The notes under the pieces were generated by a model that saw only the letters and a program-made list of their open reading frames with translations, made no database searches and had not been told where the DNA came from. The translations under genes were made by a program, and so were the position numbers. From Capsicum annuum (taxonomy: Eukaryota > Streptophyta > Magnoliopsida > Solanales > Solanaceae), in assembly GCF_002878395.1 (NCBI RefSeq), contig NC_061117.1:223690901-223754900 (forward strand): DNA of 64,000 nt, in the 5' to 3' direction. Below are positions 56,629 through 64,000 of this stretch, one piece after another (the first letter of the stretch is position 1; each line of letters opens with the position of its first letter).

Positions 56629-58645
56629 TGTCACACCCCTTTTTAACTCCAAAAAGATATGTTTTAAGGGTAAAAGGGGTTTTAATTATTATAGTGATAA
56701 AAGATGAAAATTTATTTCGAAAAAGGATTATTTTTAACAATCAAAACTCAAAGTCACCACTTGGCATAAATCGGATGTGCCAAGTCACCCATGGATATCC
56801 TTTTTCAAAATTGTTTTGACTCTTTAATACTGGTTTGCGAACACAGATTCTAGCTAAGGAATTCTGTTGATCGAGGGAAAGGTGTTAGGCACCCCTCGAT
56901 CCCGTGGTTTGACAACAGTCTCTTGGCAGAGCGTATCAGCTAAATTGACATTACAAATGCATAAACCACACAAAGCACGCAAAAAAATCACTCAAGCAAA
57001 CAAAACAAAATAATCCAAAATATAATGTCCAGTCTGATTATACAGTCCCGAAAAATGAAAAATGCAAAAATGTAAACCTATTCTATTCTAAAATAATCCT
57101 AAACTACTCCTACGCTTTACCCGACACCCCAGGCCTTCCTCACGAACGTCTTCAGCCAACATAATACGTTGGGACATTCCCCGGCAAATAAACACAAATC
57201 CCTCGGGGCATTCACCAGCCAAATAATACATTTGAATTAAATAAGCTAACTAAACAAAAAGTTCAAAACACACATGTAACATTCGATCAAACACATCACA
57301 TCCTAGATTTCTGCCTACCCAGACCTATATTGCCTATCCATTTCAACAGGTCATAAATTTATCACATTCATGCTTATTCCTAATTAAACAACAATAAACC
57401 AAAGTTAATCTACATTCTAATTTTATTAATTTCTCTATTCTCACCCGAGTTCCCTTTTTATCAATCACCAGCAAAATTACTCAAATTCGTTCCACATATC
57501 ATCGAAATCAAATCGTCTAGCACATAACCATAACATCAACTAGATCAAACAATCGTAATCACTCCACACATAATCACAATCAATTCAACAAATTAAGATA
57601 AAGAAAAAATAACGGGTTAAGGAAATACACCTCAATAGAACTTGTTTTTATTGATAATAAAAAAAATTTGAGACTGAAATCCTCGAATGGAGACCCCAAC
57701 AACGAGCCGAGCTCCAACTCATTAATATTGAACCCACTAGATTGTGAGATACCCTTCAAGAACGCTATCGAATAACCAATCATGAAACAGACGAAACCAA
57801 AGCTCTCTAAATCCGGTGAAGAACTGAAAAAAACCTATAGGAACTGAACTCCGGTGAGTTGACAGTGACCAAGCCAACGAGAAGGGTCAGATTCCGGCGA
57901 ACACATCATTTTTCCATCCAAATCTACTCAAAAATCTAAGGAAACGGATGAGATCTCTGGATTTTGGGACTAAAACGAGTAGACAACGACCTGTAAACTA
58001 ATTCCGGTGAAAGGTTCACCGGAAAAACTCAAGAAAATGACAGATCTCACACCAGCTTCACTGTTTCTTGCCGAATTTCTGTCGAAACACTCTGATATCG
58101 CTATTCTTTTCCCAAATCCCATCAATCGCCTTTTATTATCTCATTTTTCTTACTGGGTGCGTGCGTTCATATGTTTTTTTTGGTGAGAGAACGTGTTTCT
58201 GGTGAGAGAGTGTGTTTTCCGGCATGCTGAGAGTATGCGAGCGTATTTTTGTCGAGAAAAAGATGATTGAGAGCTCTCCCTCCTCTCTTTCTCTCTATTC
58301 GTGTATGTGTTGTATTGATAGAAAAATGGAGAAGAAGCATGAATCATCTATCCATTCTTGTTCCCTATGTGTGTATGTATATAAAAAAATGAAAAAACAA
58401 AAGGGTTTTTGGCACCTTCCTCGAAGGTTCCCTCGTGGGACCCTCTTTTTAGTGTATGTTTATCCCTTTTGCCTTTGTGGACAAGAAATGGAGGGGTGGT
58501 GAGGTGTTGCCATTTGATAGGGTAGGTTGTTGGTTTGTTATTTTTGTCTTTTTGCAGATGAATTATCATACGGATGTGGATACACGGTAGGATAAGGTAA
58601 ATAGACAAAAAATATCTTTCGGAGGGACAAAATTACGTGTCTACA
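56629..58645 (-). repeat. Element G 3' LTR
   Basis: 2017 bp. On the minus strand it begins TGTAGACACGTAATTTTGTC and ends GGGGTGTGACA. Short frames inside (such as 58212-58502 plus) are LTR sequence. Confidence 0.85.
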
Positions 58646-59002
58646 TCATGCCCCCTTTGAATGTAAATGTGCAGTGTTTTCAGACAAAGAAGTAGACAAT
58701 GAGACAGAATTTTGTCCCGACCCTTATTTAAAAATGAAACAAAAAGAAGGAGGAAAACTAAGTATTGATTTAGGACATACTACCTACCCAAGTTATGAAG
58801 GAATCAAGTGACGGGTATCTCAAAGGGTTGGAAAAGAAGTGGACTATACCGAGTTGGAGAGTCGAGTGAGGTTCCATCGAGGTTCCGGTCCGCGGCTCTG
58901 TCATTACATCAAAAAAGAAAATTATAAGTTAAAACATAAATGAAATTACAAAATCCTATCTATACAGCTTCTGTTTGCTCTTGACTCGACTTTTATCACT
59001 CT

Positions 59003-59228
59003 ATTCTCCAGGCGGGCTCCTGACTTGCAATTTCTTTCAACTTGTTGGTTGGCTTTCAATTGCTTCGCTTTGTTGCTTGACTTTTCATTTCTTCACCGTA
59101 TTCTCCAGGCGGGCTCCTGACTTAATATTTAATCACTTTGTTTCTTGACTTTTCATTTCTTAACTCCGTTCTCCAGGCGGGCTCCTGACTTGCTATTTCA
59201 TCACCCTGTTCTTCAGGCGGGCTCCAGA
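59003..59228. repeat. Dispersed CTCCAGGCGGGCTCCTGACTT repeats
   Basis: Four copies of a motif of about 20 bp at roughly 59007, 59103, 59170 and 59212, the last one partial, with T-rich spacers. The core GGCGGGCTCC resembles the GGAGGGTCC core of the next array. Confidence 0.75.
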
Positions 59229-59305
59229 AACTCAAAATTAAAACTAGAACGAAAATTATCCCAAACAAAAATTATAGCAAAGCAGTATTTCATTTTTGAA
59301 AGTGT

Positions 59306-60205
59306 TGTCCCATTTTCCAGGAGGGTCCTGAATAGAAAGTAAAATCCCATTTTTCAGGAGGGTCCTAAACTAAAAGTAAATTCCCATTCATCAGGAGGGT
59401 CCTGAACAGAAAGTAAAATCCCATTTTTCAGGAGGGTCCTAAACATAAAGTAAAATCCCATTTTTTTAGGAGGGTCCTGAACAGAAAGTAAAATCACATT
59501 TTTTAGGAGGGTCCTGACAGAAGGTAAAGTCCCATTTTTCAGGAGGGTCCTGAACTGAAAGTAAATTCCCATTCTTCAGGAGGGTCCTGAACATAAAGTA
59601 AAATTTTATTTTTCAGGAGGGTCTTGAATAGAAGGTAAAGTCTCATTTTTCAGGAGGGTCCTGAACATAAAGTAAAATCCCATTTTTCAGGAGGGTCCTG
59701 AACAGAAGGTAAAGTCCCATTTTTTAGGAGGGTCCTGAGCATAAAGTAGAATCCCAATTTTTAGGAGGGTCCTAAACAGAAAGTAAAATCTCATTTTTCA
59801 GGAGGGTCCTGAACAGAAGGTAAAATCCCATTTTTCAGGAGGGTCCTGGACAGAAGGTAAAGTCCCATTTTTCAGGAGGGTCCTGAACAAAAAGTAAAGT
59901 CCTATTTTTCAGGAGGGTCCTGAACAGAGAGTAAAATCCCATTTTTCAGGAGGATCCTGAACAGAAAGTAAAATCCTATTTTTCAGGAGGGTCCTGAACA
60001 GAACGTAAAATCCCATTTTTCAAGAGGGTCCTGAACAGAAAGTAAAATCCCATTTTTTAGGAGGGTCCTGAACAGAAAGTAAAGTCCCATTTTTCAAGAG
60101 GGTCCTAAGCAGAAAGTTAATTCCCATTCTTTAGGAGGGTCCTGAATAGAAAGTAAAATCCCATTTTTCAGGAGGGTCCTGAGTAGAAAGTAAAATCTCA
60201 CGAAT
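59306..60205. repeat. Tandem array, ~24 units of about 37 bp
   Basis: The unit is CCCATTTTTCAGGAGGGTCC followed by TGAACAGAAAGTAAAAT (37 bp), with few substitutions and small indels. Each unit contains CAGGAGGGTCCTG, a near-palindrome. The frame at 59354-59572 minus is a shadow of the unit. Confidence 0.92.
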
Positions 60206-60984
60206 GTGCATTTCCAATGGTAGATGAATTAAGCGAGGCGAATTTGCCCTTATTTCAACAAAGAAAATTTATCAGTTAAAAACTTAGTGGTGGCTTGCAA
60301 CTCTTGGCTTCTCAGGTATCTGCCCCAGCACTCATTCCTTTTATCTTTGTTCCAAATCACTGATACTTGCCCTGTCTTGCCGCATTATTAACCCGGATCC
60401 AGATTGAGGGAAATGAGTTCTGACTCGAACAATGGGTTTCCATTTTACCATGCCTCTGAGGTGCACTCTCTTCCCAAATCTGAATACTTCGACGAATACA
60501 ACAACCTGTCGGTTGATAGACTTCCTTTGCTTCGTGTTGAATTACGATCATATTTCTTTCATGTGCAGGTCCTTAGCTTTTCCTCATATAATTGGGAAGA
60601 CTGGTAGTAAATTTAGAAATCCTTTCTCTCTTGTTTTGACACAGACTTGACTTAAAATGTAAAGAAATGATGGTGACTTTTATTTTGATAAATGACATAA
60701 AAAGACAAAAAGCATGAATATGTAAATTGAAAGTAAAGGGCAATGTCCCATATTCAAAAAGAAAACTTATCTGAATACGACAACCAACTCCAATGAGTAT
60801 GACATGCATTTTGGATTAAGCTGCCTGATTTTCCTATCCAAATTCCCCATTTGTTGTTGAGTTCGTGCCTTTGCCGCTGAGCCACTTCTTCAAATCCATT
60901 GGACTCATAGATCACATTCAATTGATGACATCTTTAAAGACTTTCGCCAGCAAATCTCTTTTTTTTCACTTTTCACTTTTCTCT

Positions 60985-61190
60985 TGAACTCGCCATCGCC
61001 TTACAGTGCCTGTGAGGGTTTTCACCAATAAGACTCTCTCATTTTATTTCTCTCCACTCACCATCGCCTTATGGTTCCTGCGAGAGTTTTCACCAATAAG
61101 ACTCTCTCATTTTTATTTCTCTCAACTCACCATTACCTTATGATGCCCACGGGTTTTTCACCAATAAGACTCTCTCATTTTGTATTTCTT
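60985..61190. repeat. Three tandem units of 65-70 bp
   Basis: Each unit reads CCATCGCCTTA, a variable stretch, then TTTTCACCAATAAGACTCTC and TCATTTT. Units start at about 60990, 61058 and 61126. Confidence 0.85.
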
Positions 61191-61783
61191 TCTTGATTTC
61201 TTATGCTAAGGTAGACAAGTGGTACCTCACAATGTATCATCATATCCATTGCATGCTTAGCCTTAACATTATCAAAAATTGATCTGAAGGACTTTCTTTG
61301 GTTGTAACTTGGCTTTCAGATAAGGTTAGAAAAGGATGGCAAGAGGTTCAAACGACACTTCAAGTGGGGATGGGACTTACAACTTTTGGAATCGACTCAA
61401 ACAACACATTAACTCATGCCCCAGTTTTTGTTGATTGGGTGACTCTAAAATCTTTATTTGGTTGGACCGAGCCCGAAATAGGGCAGCCTACGTATCTCAC
61501 TCTCGAGAGAGGAGAATCAGGTCGCATGTAGTTCCATAAGCTTGTTCTTTGTTTTGATTTGATTTTTTTTCAAACTCTTTCTTTTATTCTTATTTTCTTG
61601 ACATTTATCTTTGACTCTATTTTGATTCCAAAAGAGGGATATGAAAGAAAAAATAAAACAAAGCTCAAACGGGTAAACAAAGGATGACACAATGTTTGGA
61701 TAGAAGAATAAAATTCCTTCATCATATCAATCTTAAAAAATGCAAGTACTAAACAAGCAATAAAATCAACAAAGGATAAAATA

Positions 61784-62905
61784 TCATACATAATATCTTT
61801 TGACCGCATTAGCATTGATAGCCATTTCTGCAATTTTACCTTCAATATCTGTCAAATATAAGGCTCCATTGGGCAACACTTTCTTCACAACAAAGGGACC
61901 TTGCCAGTTAGGAGAGAACTTGCCTTTCACTTCAGCCTGGTGAGGAAGGATATGTTTCAATACCAACTGACCAACTTCAAAATTCCTGGAATGGACCTTT
62001 TTGTTATACGCTCGAGCCATCCTCCTCTGATACAACTGGCCATGACATACAGACGTTAGCCTTTTTTCCTTAATCAAACTCAAATGTTCCAGTCGAGTTT
62101 TGACCCATTCGTCATCATCAATCTCTGCTTCTACAATGACTTGAAGAGAGGGAATTTCAACTTCTACAGGGATGACTACTTCTGTCCCATACACCAATAA
62201 ATATGGAGTTGCCCCTGTTGAAGTGGGAACAGTGGTACGATAACCTAGCAATACAAACGGCAACTTTTTATGCCACTGTCTAGACCCTTGTACCATTTTT
62301 CACAGTATCTTTTTATATTCTTATTGTTGGCTTCTACAGCACCATTGGCCTTTGGGCGATATAGAGTAGAATTTCGATGTGCGATCTTAAACTGTTGACA
62401 CACTTCTTGCATCAAATGACTATTGAGATTGGCATCATTGTCTGTAATGATCATCTTAGGAATTCCAAACCTACAAATGATGTTGGCATGAACAAAATCT
62501 ACCACAACCTTCTTTGTCACTAACTTGAAAGTTACTGTTTCTACCCACTTTGTGAAGTAATCAATGGCTACCAAAATGAATCTATGTCCATTTGATGCCC
62601 TCAGCTCAATCGGTCCAATCACATCCATTCCCCAAGCCACAAACGGCCATGGAGCGGCTATTGCATGCAACTCAGCAGGAGGAGAACGTATCAGATCACC
62701 ATGTACCTGACATTGATGACACTTTCGAACAAATCGAATAGAATTCCTCTCCATAGTAAGCTAGTAATAACCTGCTTGAAGAATCTTCTTTGACAAGACA
62801 TGACCGTTCATATGTGACCCGCATACTCCAGAGTGTATTTCAACCATGATTGCTGAGGCTTCTCTTGCATTTACACACCTCAAAAGTCTCAGATCTGGGG
62901 TTCTC
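61784..62905 (-). pseudogene. Element G integrase, pseudogene
   Basis: On the minus strand: a zinc-binding HHCC region (EIHSGVCGSHMNGHVL... CHQC) interrupted by a stop at 62761-62763 (TAG where TGG is expected, in GYY-LTMERN). Then the DDE core: WGMDVIGPIELRASNG, ITDNDANLNSHLMQE, YRPKANGAVEANNKNIKR. A one-base frameshift at about 62290 moves to the next frame, WHKKLPFVLLGYRTTVPTST, GATPYLLVYGTEVVIPVEVE, then the C-terminal SH3-like part (FEVGQLVLKHILPH, KFSPNWQGPFVVKKVLPNGA). It ends at 61784. Integrase would insert the element cDNA into host DNA. This copy is inactive. Confidence 0.88.
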
Positions 62906-63508
62906 TTATATAAAATCCCCCCCACTTAAGAAAAATCCACTAGACAAATGCCTAATAGTCCTCTTTTGATCGTTGGTGGCATATGTTGGGTATTCTCCTG
63001 ACTGAATATATCTCTTGATATCCAAGAACCAGGGTTCTCCATCGAGCTCTTCTTCAACCGCACTACAGTAAGCATGCTGATCACGACTCTGTATATTCAC
63101 TGGATCGATGTAAGCTTTATCAGGATGTTGGAGCATTAAAGACAGAGTGGCTAAAGCATCAGCAATTTCATTATGAGTCTTTGGAATATGCCTAAATTTT
63201 ACTAACACAAACCGTTGACATAGCTCCTGCAAGCATTGTCGATACGGGATGAGCTTCAAATCTCGTGTCTCCCAATCACCTTGAATTTGATGGATGAGGA
63301 AATCTAAATCCCCCAACACCAATAATTCTTGGACTCCCATATCAACAGCTAACCTCAAATCAAGAATGCAAGCTTCATACTCTGCCATATTGTTAGTCTA
63401 GTAAAATTGAAGTTGTGTTGTTACCGAGAAATATTGTCCAGATTCAGAGATAAAAAGCACACCTATTCTGACTTCTTTCATATTGACAGCTCCATCGAAG
63501 AACAACTT
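62906..63508 (-). pseudogene. Element G second (archaeal-type) RNase H domain, pseudogene
   Basis: On the minus strand: KLFFDGAVNMKEVRIGVLFI (after a TAG where TGG is expected, near 63510), another stop in FY-TNNMAEYEA near 63400, then MAEYEACILDLRLAVDMGVQ, LLVLGDLDFLIHQIQGDWET, YRQCLQELCQRF and HIPKTHNEIADALATLS. The conserved acidic residues of RNase H (D in FFDGA, E in AEYEA, D in GDLDFL, D in NEIADALA) are all recognisable. An extra G in the run at 62919-62926 shifts the frame into the integrase region. The extra RNase H is the mark of the Tat lineage. Confidence 0.82.
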
Positions 63509-64000
63509 CTAACCTGGATTAGCATCTATAACGAATTCATCGACACACGACACTTCTTCATCAGGAAAATATGTCTTTAATGGCTTGTACTCTTCATCAA
63601 TGGGATTCTCAGCAAGATGATCTGCCAAGGCTTGGGCTTTCATGGTGGTTCGAGTCACATATACAATGTCAAACTCGGTAAGCAATATTTTCCACTTTGC
63701 CAATCGACTTATCGGCATAGGCTTCTGAAAGATATACTTCAAAGGATCCATATGGGAGATGAGATAAGTAGTATAGGATGAGAGATAATGCTTCAACTTC
63801 TGTGCTACCCAAGTTAGGGCACAACACGTCCTTTTAAGAAGAGTATACATGGCCTCATATGCGGTGAACTTCTTGCTAATATAATAAATAGCCTGCTCCT
63901 TTTTGCCTGTGACATCATGTTAACCCAGGGCACAACCAAAAGAATTGTCCATGACTGATAAATATAAGATCAAAGGCCTACCAGGCTCCGGTGGTACCAG
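63509..64000 (-). pseudogene. Element G reverse transcriptase end and linked RNase H, pseudogene
   Basis: On the minus strand from the window edge: MDNSFGCALG, a stop near 63919 (TAA where CAA is expected), then AIYYISKKFTAYEAMYTLLK, CALTWVAQKLKHYLSSYTTY, SHMDPLKYIFQKPMPISRLA, WKILLTEFDIVYVTRTTMKA and QALADHLAENPI. This is the RT-linked RNase H of a Ty3/gypsy element. The reverse transcriptase core lies beyond the window. It has several stops and is inactive. Confidence 0.85.

Larger units (their letters stand above)
58646..61783 (-). other. Element G 3' non-coding region with tandem repeats
   Basis: It lies between the pol stop side and the 3' LTR. It contains four copies of CTCCAGGCGGGCTCCTGACT (59003-59228), a large 37 bp array (59306-60205) and three 65-70 bp units (60985-61190). 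A frame at 61298-61531 and one at 60404-60607 read plus, antisense to the element, with no domain I can name. I take this as untranslated retrotransposon sequence. Confidence 0.65.
56629..64000 (-). mobile_element. Element G: Tat-like Ty3/gypsy retrotransposon, minus strand, incomplete in the window
   Basis: On the minus strand the order is pol (from 64000 down to about 61784), a 3.1 kb non-coding 3' region with tandem repeats (61783-58646), the purine tract (complement of CATGCCCCCTTTG at 58648-58660) and the 3' LTR (58645-56629). The 5' end lies beyond the window. A second RNase H-like domain between the RT-linked RNase H and integrase, and the long repetitive 3' region, are characteristic of the Tat/Ogre-type lineage. 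The left-hand 5 bp flank is CATAT (56624-56628); its partner is outside the window. The element is inserted in element C. Confidence 0.88.

Noticed and set aside
58212..58608. Plus and minus frames around 58212-58608
   Set aside because: Low-complexity Ser/Cys/Lys-rich readings of the element G LTR.
59306..60205. Could the 37 bp array be a CRISPR-like array?
   Set aside because: Units are contiguous with no unique spacers, it lies in a plant retrotransposon, and there are no cas genes.
61298..61531. 77-codon plus-strand frame ending FGWTEPEIGQPTYLTLERGE
   Set aside because: It lies antisense in the 3' non-coding part of element G. The text resembles repeat sequence commonly mistranslated in plant genomes, and no domain is present.

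Overview
The window is plant nuclear DNA, most probably from a Solanaceae species. It is AT-rich and made almost entirely of transposable elements. The family call rests on three things: the 3' end of an RTE-type LINE with a (TTG)n tail like that of the tobacco TS SINE, short interspersed repeats of a kind I know from nightshades, and Ty3/gypsy LTRs of the TGTAACACCCC...GTGACA type. No bacterial-style operons, CRISPR arrays, rRNA or tRNA genes are visible, and no protein-coding gene here is intact.

The only host genes I recognise are three paralogous plant mobile domain (PMD, MAIN/MAIL-like) genes, and all three are broken. PMD-1 (+, 16111-17610 and 35005-36209) has a nonsense codon, a frameshift and a 17.4 kb nested retrotransposon in its exon. 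PMD-2 (+, 37871-39979) has lost its expected start codon and has one in-frame TGA. PMD-3 (-, 13101 down to 8735) has a solo LTR in its exon and two frameshifts.

Layout. 1-2546: AT-rich sequence with a small inverted-repeat element and dispersed repeats. 2547-7039: a Mutator-like element with ~265 bp terminal inverted repeats that hosts two solo LTRs. 7040-8734: LINE/RTE 3' end and SINE-like sequence. 8735-13101: PMD-3 with its solo LTR. 13102-16110: TS-like fragment, a hAT MITE nested in a foldback MITE, a palindromic MITE and a Stowaway MITE. 16111-36209: PMD-1 containing element A, whose 5' LTR contains element B. 36210-39979: spacer and PMD-2. 40174-45540: element D, a Ty3/gypsy element with decayed gag-pol, cut off after RNase H. 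45541-56628: minus-strand element C, interrupted by minus-strand element F. 56629-64000: element G, a Tat-like Ty3/gypsy element on the minus strand inserted in C and running off the window.

Elements A, B, F and C are one family of LARD-like non-autonomous retrotransposons: ~2.1-2.4 kb LTRs, an initiator-Met-type primer site, a purine tract, and a conserved ~4.2 kb internal region with no gag or pol. Element D has related LTR ends and did encode gag-pol, so D-like relatives are the natural candidates to have mobilised them. Five-base target duplications, found for A, B, F and all three solo LTRs, fix the insertion order: PMD-1, then A, then B; and C, then F and (independently) G.
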